This document shows positions 18,478 to 27,935 of a stretch of 64,000 nucleotides of DNA, in pieces. Source of the DNA: Streptomyces sp. NBC_00414 (GTDB lineage: Bacteria > Actinomycetota > Actinomycetes > Streptomycetales > Streptomycetaceae); the NCBI RefSeq assembly GCF_036038375.1, contig NZ_CP107935.1, positions 9,238,001 to 9,302,000 on the forward strand. The letters are read 5' to 3'. Made by a program: the position numbers and the translations under genes. The notes under the pieces are model-generated. The model ran no database searches and had not been told where the DNA came from. It was given only the letters and a program-made list of their open reading frames with translations. Positions within the stretch are counted from its first letter, which is position 1, and the number at the start of each line of letters is the position of its first letter.

Positions 18478-20628
18478 ATGCCGGAGTCCAAGCCGGAGAC
18501 CACCCCCAAGGGCCTTGAGCGGCTCGCCTTCGGTGGCGACTACAACCCCGAGCAGTGGCCGGAGTCCGTCTGGCCCGAGGACGTCCGGCTGATGCGTGAG
18601 GCCGGGGTCACGATGGTCAGCGTCGGGATCTTCTCCTGGGCGCTGCTCGAACCCTCGCCGGGCACCTACGACTTCGGCTGGCTCGACCGGCTGCTGGACC
18701 TGCTGCACGAGAACGGGATACGCGCCGACCTCGGTACGCCGACGGTGGCGCCGCCGGCCTGGTTCTACCGGCAGCACCCCGAGGCGCTGCCCGTCGCCGC
18801 CGACGGCACGCGCTACGAGTTCGGCTCACGCGGCGCCATCTGCCACAGCAACACGCACTACCGGTCGGCCGCCGCGAACATCACCGAGCGGCTGGCGGAG
18901 CGGTACGCCGCACATCCCGCACTCGCCCTGTGGCACGTCCACAACGAGTACGGGGTGCCGGTCTCGGCCTGCTACTGCGAGAGCTGCGCGGCGCATTTCC
19001 GGCGCTGGCTGGCCCGGACGTACGGCACGGCCGACCCGACCGGCGCGGCGGACTCGACCGGCACGGCTGGCGGGGTCGGCACGGGCACCGCGATCGGTAC
19101 AGGCGGCACAGGTGGCACAGGCGGCGCGATCGGTACAGGCCGTGCGATCGACGCGGTCAACGAGGCCTGGGGCACGGCCTTCTGGGGTCAGCGGTACGCG
19201 GACCTCGACCAGATCAACCCGCCCCGGCTGGCCCCTACGGTCGGCAACCCGGCCCAGGCGCTCGACTACAAGCGGTTCGCCGACGCCACCATGCGCGAGA
19301 ACTTCGTGGCCGAGCGGGACATCCTGCACCGCCTGGCACCCGGCATCCCGGTCACCACGAACTTCATGACCGCCCTCAGTCAGTGCGACTCCGTCGACTA
19401 CTGGGCCTGGGGCCGCGAGGTCGACCTCGTGAGCAACGACCACTACCTGATCACCGACGGCCGCCGTACGCACGTGAACCTCGCGATGGCCGCCGACCTC
19501 ACCCGTTCCGTGGCGGGCGGCGCCCCCTGGCTGCTGCTCGAACACTCCACGTCGGGCGTCAACTGGCAGCCCCGCAACCCCGCGAAGGCCCCCGGCCAGA
19601 TGGCCCGCAACTCGCTCGCCCACGTGGCCAGGGGCTCCGAAGGCGCGATGTTCTTCCAGTGGCGGCAGTCCCGGCGCGGCGCGGAGAAGTTCCACTCGTC
19701 GATGCTGCCGCACGCCGGAACGGACTCGCGCGTCTGGCGCGAGGTGGTCGAACTCGGCGCGGCCGTCGACTCGTTGAGCCAGATACGCGGCTCCCGCACA
19801 CAGGCCGACGTCGCGGTCCTGTGGGACTGGCACTCCTGGTGGGCGCAGACCCTCCAGTGGCGTCCGAGCGAGGACCACGACCCGCGCGAGCGCGCCGACG
19901 CCTTCTACGAGGCCCTCTACGACCGGCACCTCACCGTCGACTTCGCCCACCCGGAAGCGGACCTGTCGGCGTATCCGCTGGTCGTCGTACCGGCCCTGTA
20001 CCTGATGACCGAGGCCGCCGGGCTGAACCTCAAGGAGTACGTGGAGAACGGCGGCACCCTCGTCGTCTCCTACTTCTCCGGCATCGTCGACGAGCACGAC
20101 GCCGTGCACGACGGCGCGTACCCCGGGCCGCTGCGTGACGTACTCGGCCTGACGGTCGAGGAGTTCTCGCCGCTGCAGGTCGGCGACCAGGTCCGCATCA
20201 CGGGCCCGGACGGCTCGGAACTCGCCGGTGACGTGTGGAGCGAGTTCGTGGTGCCGCGTGGCGCCGAGACCGTGTGGACGTACGCCGACGGGCTCGCCGC
20301 CGGCCATCCGGCGGTCACCCGGCACCGGCTCGGCGAAGGCTCCGCCTGGTACGTGTCCACGCGGCTCGGGGCGCAGGGGCTGGACGCGCTGATCGGCTGG
20401 GCCGCGGAGGACGCGCGGATCGCGCCGCGGGGCGATCTGCCGCGTGACGTCGAAGTGGTGCGGCGGGTGGGGGAGTCGGGGGCGTTCCTCTTCGCGATCA
20501 ACCACTCCGGTGTGGAGGTCAAGGTGCCGCTCGATGCGCACGGGACGGAGCTGCTCACGGGGGAGCGGGCGGCGGGGCGGCTCGCGGTGCCCGCGGGAGC
20601 CGTTCGGGTCGTGCGGCTCGACGACTGA
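18478..20628 (+). CDS. Beta-galactosidase, GH42 (GanA-like), cytoplasmic
   Basis: Intracellular enzyme of 716 residues that would release galactose from imported galacto-oligosaccharides. FGGDYNPEQWPESVW opens the TIM barrel. Acid/base Glu157 lies in HVHNEYG and nucleophile Glu355 in LLLEHST. A metal cluster Cys122, Cys165, Cys167 and Cys170 (ACYCESC) is conserved. There is no signal peptide. Residues about 184-223 are an extra Gly/Thr/Ala insertion encoded by in-frame repeats, absent from the family as I know it. It is divergent from the transporter operon; a weaker half-operator (18434-18449) precedes it. Confidence 0.94.
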   Translation: MPESKPETTPKGLERLAFGGDYNPEQWPESVWPEDVRLMREAGVTMVSVGIFSWALLEPSPGTYDFGWLDRLLDLLHENGIRADLGTPTVAPPAWFYRQHPEALPVAADGTRYEFGSRGAICHSNTHYRSAAANITERLAERYAAHPALALWHVHNEYGVPVSACYCESCAAHFRRWLARTYGTADPTGAADSTGTAGGVGTGTAIGTGGTGGTGGAIGTGRAIDAVNEAWGTAFWGQRYADLDQINPPRLAPTVGNPAQALDYKRFADATMRENFVAERDILHRLAPGIPVTTNFMTALSQCDSVDYWAWGREVDLVSNDHYLITDGRRTHVNLAMAADLTRSVAGGAPWLLLEHSTSGVNWQPRNPAKAPGQMARNSLAHVARGSEGAMFFQWRQSRRGAEKFHSSMLPHAGTDSRVWREVVELGAAVDSLSQIRGSRTQADVAVLWDWHSWWAQTLQWRPSEDHDPRERADAFYEALYDRHLTVDFAHPEADLSAYPLVVVPALYLMTEAAGLNLKEYVENGGTLVVSYFSGIVDEHDAVHDGAYPGPLRDVLGLTVEEFSPLQVGDQVRITGPDGSELAGDVWSEFVVPRGAETVWTYADGLAAGHPAVTRHRLGEGSAWYVSTRLGAQGLDALIGWAAEDARIAPRGDLPRDVEVVRRVGESGAFLFAINHSGVEVKVPLDAHGTELLTGERAAGRLAVPAGAVRVVRLDD
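19090..19140 (+). repeat. 36-bp in-frame repeat inside the GH42 gene
   Basis: GCGATCGGTACAGGC occurs at 19090-19104 and again at 19126-19140, 36 bp apart, with GGCACAGGT-type units between. Each period adds 12 residues (AIGTGGTGGTGG), so the reading frame is preserved. Confidence 0.85.
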
Positions 20629-20644
20629 TCCGGCCCGCAGTTTT

Positions 20645-20828
20645 CGCCCCCGCCGCCCCTACCCGTCCCGTCACTGCATGGGGCTGCGCCCCTCGCCCCC
20701 TGATCGCGCTGCGCGCTCGTCCTCAAACGCCGGACGGGCTGAAACGTATTCAGCCCGTCCGGCGTTTGAGGACCGGGGGTTCGGGGGCGGCGCCCCCGAG
20801 TACGGGACGGGTAGGGGCGGCGGGGGCG
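20645..20828. repeat. Nested long inverted repeats between the GH42 and GH53 genes
   Basis: The outer arms are 27 bp and perfect (20645-20671 with 20802-20828). The inner arms are 25 bp and perfect (20719-20743 with 20749-20773) around ACGTA. The inner element TCAAACGCCGGACGGGCTGA is of the dispersed extragenic type seen in Streptomyces. It probably terminates the GH42 transcript. The whole 263-bp gap holds no gene. Confidence 0.85.
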
Positions 20829-20891
20829 AGCAAACCCCCCGGCACAAACCGGGGTACACATCCACATCACGTCGAAGGGACAACGACGACG

Positions 20892-22460
20892 ATGTTCCAT
20901 CCCAGACGCACACTCAAGGCCCTCCTCCTACCGCTGGCAGCAGGCCTGGCACTGACCGTGCTGCCCGCGCAGAGCGCAACCGCGGCGACCACCCTCACCA
21001 ACGCCGGCTTCGAATCGGACGGCACCGGCACGGCGACCCCGGCCGGCTGGTCGACCTACTCGGCGGCCGGCCAGACCGCGGCCTCCTTCACCGAGTCCGG
21101 CGGCCACGGCGGAAGCTACCGGCTCACGCACTACTCGGCCTCCGCGTACAAGGTGGAGACGTACCAGTACCTCTCCGGTCTCACCAACGGCACCTACAAG
21201 CTCACCGCCTGGGTGCGTTCGGGCGGCGGCCAGAACTCCGCGTACCTCGCGCTCAAGAACTGCGGGAGCGTGGAGCAGCGCACCGACATCCCGGTGTCGT
21301 CCAGCGGATGGCTCCGGATCGTCACCTCCATAGCGGTGACGAACAACCAGTGCACGATCAGCGTCAACTCCGACGCGAAGGCCGGCAACTGGATCAACGT
21401 CGACGACCTGACCTTCACCTCCGGATCGACGGCCCTGTCCATCAAGGGTTCCGACGTCTCGTCACTCGCCAAGAGCGAGGCCAAGGGCGGCGTCTACAAG
21501 AACAGTTCCGGCACCACCGGTGACGCCCTCGCCATCCTCAGGTCCGCCGGGCAGAACTACGCCCGCCTCAAGGTGTGGGTGAACCCGGCCGACGGCTACA
21601 ACAACAAGGCGCGCGTCCTCGCGACCGCCAAGCGCGTCAAGGCGCAGGGCATGAAGCTCCTCGTCGACTTCCACTACTCGGACACCTGGGCCGACCCGGG
21701 CGCCCAGTCCAAGCCCGCCGCCTGGGCCGGACACTCCTACAGCCGGCTGAGGACGGACGTCTACAACCACACGTACGACGTCCTGAACGCCCTGAAAGCC
21801 CAGGGCACCACGGCCGACATGGTGCAGGTCGGCAACGAGATCAACGGCGGCATGCTCTGGAACGAGGGCTCCACCTCGAACTGGGCGCAGCTCGCCGGGC
21901 TCCTCAACTCGGGCTACGACGCGGTCAAGGCGGTCAGCTCGGGTACGACCGTGGCGATCCACCTCGCCAAGGGCGGTGACCTCGCGGGCACCCGCTGGTG
22001 GTTCGACAGCGCCGTCTCCAACGGTGTGAAGTTCGACGTCATCGGCCTGTCCTACTACGGCTACTGGCACGGCACACTCGCCGACTTCCAGACCACCCTG
22101 GACGACGCCGCGTCCCGCTACGGCAAGCCGGTCTATCTCGCCGAGACGGCCTACCCCTTCCGGCTGGACAGCGAGGACCCGACCGAGAACATCATCGACC
22201 TCGCCAGTGAACTCGTCCCCGGCTACGCCGCTTCGACGGCCGGCCAGACACAGTGGATGAAGGACGTGGCCAGCATCGTGGAGGCCGTCCCGAACGGCCG
22301 CGGCCTCGGCATCTTCTACTGGGAGTCCACCTGGACCGCGGTGACCGGCAACGGCTGGGACCCGACGGACCCCTCGTCCGGCAACGGCTGGGAGAACCAG
22401 GCCCTGTTCGGCTACGACGACAGGGCGCTGCCGGCGATGGCGTGGTTCAGCCACCGGTGA
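20892..22460 (+). CDS. Secreted endo-beta-1,4-galactanase, GH53, with N-terminal CBM61-like domain (GanB-like)
   Basis: Extracellular enzyme of 522 residues that depolymerises type I (arabino)galactan. A signal peptide ends near residue 32 (AQSATAA). Residues about 35-175 form a carbohydrate-binding domain (TNAGFESDG...WVRSGGGQNSAYLALKNCG) resembling CBM61. The catalytic domain starts at about 183 (IKGSDVSSLAKSEAKGGVYK). Acid/base Glu316 is in VGNEINGGM and nucleophile Glu418 in LAETAYP. The GAAGG ribosome site is rather far from ATG 20892. With GH42 and the importer it completes a galactan pathway: cleave outside, import, hydrolyse inside. Confidence 0.94.
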   Translation: MFHPRRTLKALLLPLAAGLALTVLPAQSATAATTLTNAGFESDGTGTATPAGWSTYSAAGQTAASFTESGGHGGSYRLTHYSASAYKVETYQYLSGLTNGTYKLTAWVRSGGGQNSAYLALKNCGSVEQRTDIPVSSSGWLRIVTSIAVTNNQCTISVNSDAKAGNWINVDDLTFTSGSTALSIKGSDVSSLAKSEAKGGVYKNSSGTTGDALAILRSAGQNYARLKVWVNPADGYNNKARVLATAKRVKAQGMKLLVDFHYSDTWADPGAQSKPAAWAGHSYSRLRTDVYNHTYDVLNALKAQGTTADMVQVGNEINGGMLWNEGSTSNWAQLAGLLNSGYDAVKAVSSGTTVAIHLAKGGDLAGTRWWFDSAVSNGVKFDVIGLSYYGYWHGTLADFQTTLDDAASRYGKPVYLAETAYPFRLDSEDPTENIIDLASELVPGYAASTAGQTQWMKDVASIVEAVPNGRGLGIFYWESTWTAVTGNGWDPTDPSSGNGWENQALFGYDDRALPAMAWFSHR

Positions 22461-22479
22461 CGGACCCTACGTGAACAAC

Positions 22480-22521
22480 GGGGGTGGGTCGGAAACGGGC
22501 AGCCGTTTCCGACCCACCCCC
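22480..22521. terminator. Bidirectional terminator between convergent genes
   Basis: A perfect 19-bp stem (22480-22498 with 22503-22521) with a 4-nt GCAG loop lies between the GH53 stop and the acyl-CoA synthetase stop. It can serve both directions. Confidence 0.85.
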
Positions 22522-22533
22522 CTGCGGCTCCCG

Positions 22534-24045
<1,512 letters not shown>

Positions 24046-24274
24046 GACAGCACCTCCGGTTCGGTGGTTCCTTCCTACCTCGCCGGACTGCCTCCGTACC
24101 CCGTGAACCCGGTGCGGATCGACGCGGACCGGTGCGGATCCTCGCGACTCGGGCTGCGGACCCCGAGGGTCGGCTGCGGATCCCCGCGGACCCGTTGCGG
24201 AGCGACGCGCCCGAAGAGTACTGTCCGACACACCTAATCAACATATTGAGTATCAGCGAGAGAGTGAGAGGTGG
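24046..24274. promoter_or_regulatory. Divergent promoter region with degenerate TGCGGA repeats
   Basis: This 229-bp gap contains five TGCGGA units at irregular spacing between about 24113 and 24200. An AT-rich stretch at 24235-24254 includes the short palindrome TCAACATATTGA (24238-24249). No protein is supported here. The AT-rich island probably contains the promoters for the two divergent genes. Confidence 0.45.
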
Positions 24275-24676
24275 ATGATGACGCACCCCTTCCGTAAGGC
24301 GGTCGAGGACGGCGACCACGCGGCGGTCGTCGACCTGCTCTCCGAGGACGTCGTGTTCACCAGCCCGGTGGTCTTCAAGCCGTACGCCGGAAAGGCGATC
24401 ACCTCCGCGATCCTGGGCGCGGTCATCCAGGTCTTCGAGGACTTCCGCTACGTCCGGGAGGTCGCGGACCCCGGCGGCCGTGACCTCGTCCTCGTCTTCG
24501 AGGCGCGGGTGGGGGACCGTGCCCTCCAGGGCTGCGACATCCTGCACTTCGACGAGGACGGCCGCATCGACGACCTCACCGTCATGGTCCGCCCCCTGTC
24601 GGCGGCCCAGGCGCTCCAGGCGGCGATGGCGGCCCGCTTCGACGCCATCGCCGAGGAGGCGTCGGGCGCGGCCTGA
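24275..24676 (+). CDS. SnoaL/NTF2-like fold protein
   Basis: A small 133-residue protein with the cone-shaped NTF2-like pattern: MTHPFRKAVEDGDHAAVVDLLSE start, VFTSPVVFKPYAGK, and CDILHFDEDGRIDDLTVMVRP. Proteins of this fold are cyclases, isomerases or simply ligand-binding. No catalytic residue can be assigned. The start is ATG 24275 or the next codon 24278, after GAGAGGTGG. It stands divergent from the acyl-CoA synthetase, and co-function is only suggested by position. Confidence 0.78.
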   Translation: MMTHPFRKAVEDGDHAAVVDLLSEDVVFTSPVVFKPYAGKAITSAILGAVIQVFEDFRYVREVADPGGRDLVLVFEARVGDRALQGCDILHFDEDGRIDDLTVMVRPLSAAQALQAAMAARFDAIAEEASGAA

Positions 24677-24704
24677 CCGGCACCTGTCCGTCACCGGGAG
24701 TTAG

Positions 24705-24728
24705 CCTGATCTCCGGCCCCGGATCAGG
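24705..24728 (+). promoter_or_regulatory. Hairpin overlapping the crcB ribosome-binding site
   Basis: CCTGATC (24705-24711) and GATCAGG (24722-24728) form 7-bp arms. The right arm contains the AGG of the AGGAG ribosome site. It could modulate translation; there is no further evidence. Confidence 0.35.
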
Positions 24729-24739
24729 AGACACCGCGC

Positions 24740-25228
24740 ATGACCAGCCCCCACCCGGAGACGGTGGACGAACCCACGGAACCCGGCGCGCCCGCGCGGC
24801 GCGTGCCGGTGTGGCGCGGCCAGGGGCCCGCCGTGGCGGTGGTCGCGCTCGGCGGCGCGGCCGGTGCGTCGGCGCGCTACGGGGCGGCGCTGCTCTGGCC
24901 CGCGCAGGCGGGCGGTTTCCCGTGGACCACGTTCTGGGTCAATGTCGTCGGCTGCTTCGTGATCGGTGTCTTCATGGTCCTGATCAGCGAGGTGTGGACG
25001 CCCCACCCGTTGGTGCGCCCCTTCTTCGGCACCGGGGTGCTGGGCGGCTTCACCACCTTCTCGACGTACGCCGTCGACATCCAGAGGCTGATGGACGAGG
25101 GGCGTCCCCGCACCGCCCTCGCCTATCTCGCCGCCACCCTCGTTGCGGCGCTCGCCGCCGTGTGGCTGGCCGTGACGCTGACACGTCGCATGCCGGTCCG
25201 GCGGGGCGCGGGGGAGCGGCCGTCGTGA
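24740..25228 (+). CDS. crcB: CrcB/Fluc fluoride channel subunit 1
   Basis: A membrane protein of 162 residues with four helices and the Fluc signature GGFTTFSTY. A 30-residue soluble N-terminal extension precedes helix 1. Fluc channels export toxic fluoride as dual-topology dimers. The second copy follows with a GTGA overlap, so the pair probably forms an obligate heterodimer. The AGGAG ribosome site at 24726-24730 partly overlaps the 3' arm of a small hairpin. No fluoride riboswitch is visible in the short leader. Confidence 0.9.
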   Translation: MTSPHPETVDEPTEPGAPARRVPVWRGQGPAVAVVALGGAAGASARYGAALLWPAQAGGFPWTTFWVNVVGCFVIGVFMVLISEVWTPHPLVRPFFGTGVLGGFTTFSTYAVDIQRLMDEGRPRTALAYLAATLVAALAAVWLAVTLTRRMPVRRGAGERPS

Positions 25229-25599
25229 ACTGGGTACTGGTGATCGTCGGCGGCATGGTCGGCGCACCCCTGCGCTATCTCACCGACCGCACGGTCCGGT
25301 CCCGGTACGGCTCCGCCTTCCCCTGGGGCACCTTCACCGTGAACGTCGTCGGCTGCCTGATCCTCGGCACCCTCACCGGCGCCGCCGTGGCGGGAGCGGC
25401 CTCCTCCCACCTCCAACTGCTGCTCGGCACGGGCCTGTGCGGGGCGCTGACCACGTACTCGACGTTCTCGTACGAAACGCTGCGCCTGGCCGAGGACGGC
25501 TCCCGTTTCCATGCCGCCGTCAACGCGATCGCGAGCGTGGCCGCGGGGCTGGGGGCGGCTTTCGTAGGGGTCGCGGTGGCCCAGGTCATCTGGACGTAG
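25225..25599 (+). CDS. crcB: CrcB/Fluc fluoride channel subunit 2
   Basis: A 124-residue protein with four helices, the family segments GTFTVNVVGCLILG and GALTTYSTFSYE. It lacks the N-terminal extension of the first copy. The GTG start at 25225 overlaps the upstream stop, indicating translational coupling and equal synthesis of the two subunits. Net charge around the helices differs from copy 1, as expected for fixed opposite topologies in a heterodimer (inferred, not calculated). Confidence 0.9.
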   Translation: MNWVLVIVGGMVGAPLRYLTDRTVRSRYGSAFPWGTFTVNVVGCLILGTLTGAAVAGAASSHLQLLLGTGLCGALTTYSTFSYETLRLAEDGSRFHAAVNAIASVAAGLGAAFVGVAVAQVIWT

Positions 25600-25697
25600 C
25601 CGCGAAGGCCGTATCCGGGCTGCCGTCCGAACGTGGTCGCCGGGCCCATCTCCGGGCACGGGGGACCGGTCGCCGGTGTGACGCCGGACTGCGGGCC

Positions 25698-25735
25698 TTG
25701 ACAGTCGCCTTCCGCGCCCCGCAGGATCACCCACG
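25698..25735 (+). promoter_or_regulatory. Candidate leaderless promoter of the GntR-asparagine operon
   Basis: TTGACA (25698-25703) and CAGGAT (25722-25727) are 18 bases apart. The predicted start falls on or next to the GTG at 25735, so the mRNA may be leaderless. The palindrome CTGTCAGACAG (25741-25751) right after the start codon could be an autoregulatory site. Confidence 0.48.
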
Positions 25736-26478
25736 TGAACCTGTCAGACAGCCAGACAGCTGGCTCCGTGCCGAGGCGTATCAGTGCGATGGAAGCCGTG
25801 CTCGGGCATCTTCGTGGTGCCATCGAGCGCGGTGAGTACGCCGTGGGGGACAAGCTGCCCTCCGAAGCGGAGCTGTGCCGACGGCTGGAGGTCAGCAGGC
25901 CTGTACTGCGGGAGGCCCTGCGCGCCCTGCAGACCATGGGACTGACCGTGTCCCGGACCGGCAAGGGCACGTTCGTCGTGTCGGCCGGGATCGTCGAGGA
26001 CCCCACCTTCGGCGACTACACGGCCAGTGACCTGATGGAGGTCCGCCGGCATGTCGAGATCCCGGTGGCCGGATACGCCGCCGTGCGCCGGACACCCGAG
26101 GACCTCGACCACCTGGCCCATCTCCTCGAACGGATGGAGCGCGAGCGGGACACCACCGCGTGGGTCGCCATGGACACGCTCTTCCACCTCGCCGTGGCGC
26201 AGGCCGCCCAGAACCCGGTCTTCCGCCGGGTGATCGAGGAGATCCGGGACGCGCTGGCCCGGCAGTCCGCGTTCCTCACCGAGCTGGGCGGCCGTCGTGA
26301 GCAGTCCAACCGTGAACACCGCGCCATCGTCGAGGCCCTCGTCGACGGCAGCGCGTCCGACGCGACCGACGCCATGGCACACCACCTCGACCGCGTCGAG
26401 ACGACCCTCACCGCGATCGTGCGCCCCGAGCGCACCGACCCCGCGGGCACCCCCACAGAAGGCGGAACCAAGGCGTGA
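25735..26478 (+). CDS. FadR-subfamily GntR regulator of the asparagine operon
   Basis: A regulator of 247 residues. The winged helix-turn-helix is KLPSEAELCRRLEVSRPVLR followed by TGKGTFV. The C-terminal all-helical FCD domain carries metal-ligand-type residues in AMDTLFHLAVAQAAQNPVF and NREHRAIVEAL. It is the first gene of an operon with an Asn permease, an asparaginase and an aspartase, and its stop overlaps the permease GTG. It probably senses Asn, Asp or a dicarboxylate. The direction of control cannot be seen. Confidence 0.9.
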   Translation: MNLSDSQTAGSVPRRISAMEAVLGHLRGAIERGEYAVGDKLPSEAELCRRLEVSRPVLREALRALQTMGLTVSRTGKGTFVVSAGIVEDPTFGDYTASDLMEVRRHVEIPVAGYAAVRRTPEDLDHLAHLLERMERERDTTAWVAMDTLFHLAVAQAAQNPVFRRVIEEIRDALARQSAFLTELGGRREQSNREHRAIVEALVDGSASDATDAMAHHLDRVETTLTAIVRPERTDPAGTPTEGGTKA

Positions 26479-27935
26479 GCGAGCAGTCCCTCGAAGAACA
26501 GACGCAGCCGGCGGAGGGGAAGAGGAGGAAGAGCGGCCATGTCGACGCCGGTGACGCGGGATACAGCAAGTCCCTGAAGTCCCGGCACGTCAACATGATC
26601 GCCATCGGCGGGGCCATCGGCACCGGGCTCTTCCTCGGCGCCGGCGGCCGGCTCGCCGAGGCGGGCCCGTCCCTCTTCCTCGCCTACGCCGTCTGCGGAG
26701 TCTTCGCCTTCCTCGTCGTCCGCGCCCTCGGCGAGCTCGTCCTGTACCGGCCGTCATCCGGCGCCTTCGTGTCGTACGCCCGGGAGTTCCTCGGCGAGAA
26801 GGGCGCCTACACCGCGGGCTGGATGTACTTCCTGAACTGGGCGACCACCGGCGTCGCCGACATCACCGCGGTCGCCACCTACACCCACTACTGGGGCATG
26901 TTCTCCGACATCCCCCAGTGGGTGATCGCCCTGATCGCCCTCGCGGTCGTGCTCACCGTGAACCTCATCTCGGTGAAGATCTTCGGCGAGCTGGAGTTCT
27001 GGTTCGCCATCGTCAAGGTCGGCGCGCTCGTCGCCTTCATGCTGATCGGCATCTTCGTGCTGGTCACCCAGCAGCCCGTCGACGGAGCCACCCCCGGCCC
27101 CTCCCTCATCACCGACAACGGCGGCCTCTTCCCCAACGGCCTGCTGCCGATGCTGCTGATCGTCCAGGGTGTCGTCTTCGCGTACGCCTCCGTCGAACTG
27201 GTCGGCGTCGCGGCGGGCGAGACGGAGAACCCCGAGAAGATCCTGCCGAAGGCCATCAACTCGATCATGTGGCGCGTCGGTCTCTTCTACGTCGGCTCGG
27301 TGCTGCTGCTGTCCATGCTGCTGCCCTGGAACAAGTACACCGCCGGGGAGAGCCCGTTCGTGACCGTGCTCTCCAACATCGGCATCCCGGCGGCGGGCGG
27401 CGTGATGAACCTGGTCGTGATGACCGCCGCCATGTCCAGCCTCAACTCCGGGCTCTACTCGACCGGCCGCATCCTGCGCTCCATGTCGATGTCCGGCTCG
27501 GCGCCCAGGTTCACCTCCGTGATGAGCCGCAGCCAGGTCCCGTACGGCGGAATCCTGCTGACCAGCGGTATCTGCGTACTCGGTGTCGGGCTCAACTTCG
27601 TCGTTCCCGCCGACGCCTTCGAGATCGTCCTCAACTTCGCCGCGCTCGGCATCCTCGCCACCTGGGGCATGATCATGATCTGTCATCTGCAGTTCTGGCG
27701 GAAGTCCGAGGAGGGCGAGGTGGACCGCCCGGGCTACCGGCTGCCGGGCTCGCCCTGGACCGAGCTGGTGACCCTCTTCTTCCTCGCCTCCGTCCTGGTC
27801 CTCATGTACGCCGACGGGGGAGCGGGCCGTACGACGGTCCTGTGCCTCCCGCTGATCGTGGCGGCGCTGGTGGCCGGTTGGTACGGCGTACGCCGCCGGG
27901 TCACCGCCCTGCGCGACGGCCAGGTGGACGCATGA
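26475..27935 (+). CDS. ansP: Amino acid permease, probable L-asparagine permease
   Basis: A 12-helix APC-superfamily transporter of 486 residues. The N-terminal signature KSRHVNMIAIGGAIGTGLFL and YRPSSGAFVSYAREF are typical of the amino acid-proton symporters related to AnsP. The GTG start overlaps the stop of the regulator and the stop overlaps the asparaginase ATG, so the gene is fully embedded in an Asn-degradation operon. That context is the main argument for asparagine as substrate. The sequence alone would also fit a general amino acid permease. Confidence 0.86.
   Translation: MSEQSLEEQTQPAEGKRRKSGHVDAGDAGYSKSLKSRHVNMIAIGGAIGTGLFLGAGGRLAEAGPSLFLAYAVCGVFAFLVVRALGELVLYRPSSGAFVSYAREFLGEKGAYTAGWMYFLNWATTGVADITAVATYTHYWGMFSDIPQWVIALIALAVVLTVNLISVKIFGELEFWFAIVKVGALVAFMLIGIFVLVTQQPVDGATPGPSLITDNGGLFPNGLLPMLLIVQGVVFAYASVELVGVAAGETENPEKILPKAINSIMWRVGLFYVGSVLLLSMLLPWNKYTAGESPFVTVLSNIGIPAAGGVMNLVVMTAAMSSLNSGLYSTGRILRSMSMSGSAPRFTSVMSRSQVPYGGILLTSGICVLGVGLNFVVPADAFEIVLNFAALGILATWGMIMICHLQFWRKSEEGEVDRPGYRLPGSPWTELVTLFFLASVLVLMYADGGAGRTTVLCLPLIVAALVAGWYGVRRRVTALRDGQVDA

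Noticed and set aside
24046..24231. A 62-codon N-terminal extension of the acyl-CoA synthetase
   Set aside because: The region is made of degenerate TGCGGA repeats and lacks a ribosome site; GTG 24045 has GGAGG at good spacing.
24677..24739. A fluoride (crcB) riboswitch upstream of the CrcB genes
   Set aside because: The 63-base gap is too short and none of the conserved fluoride aptamer segments is present; only a small hairpin is seen.
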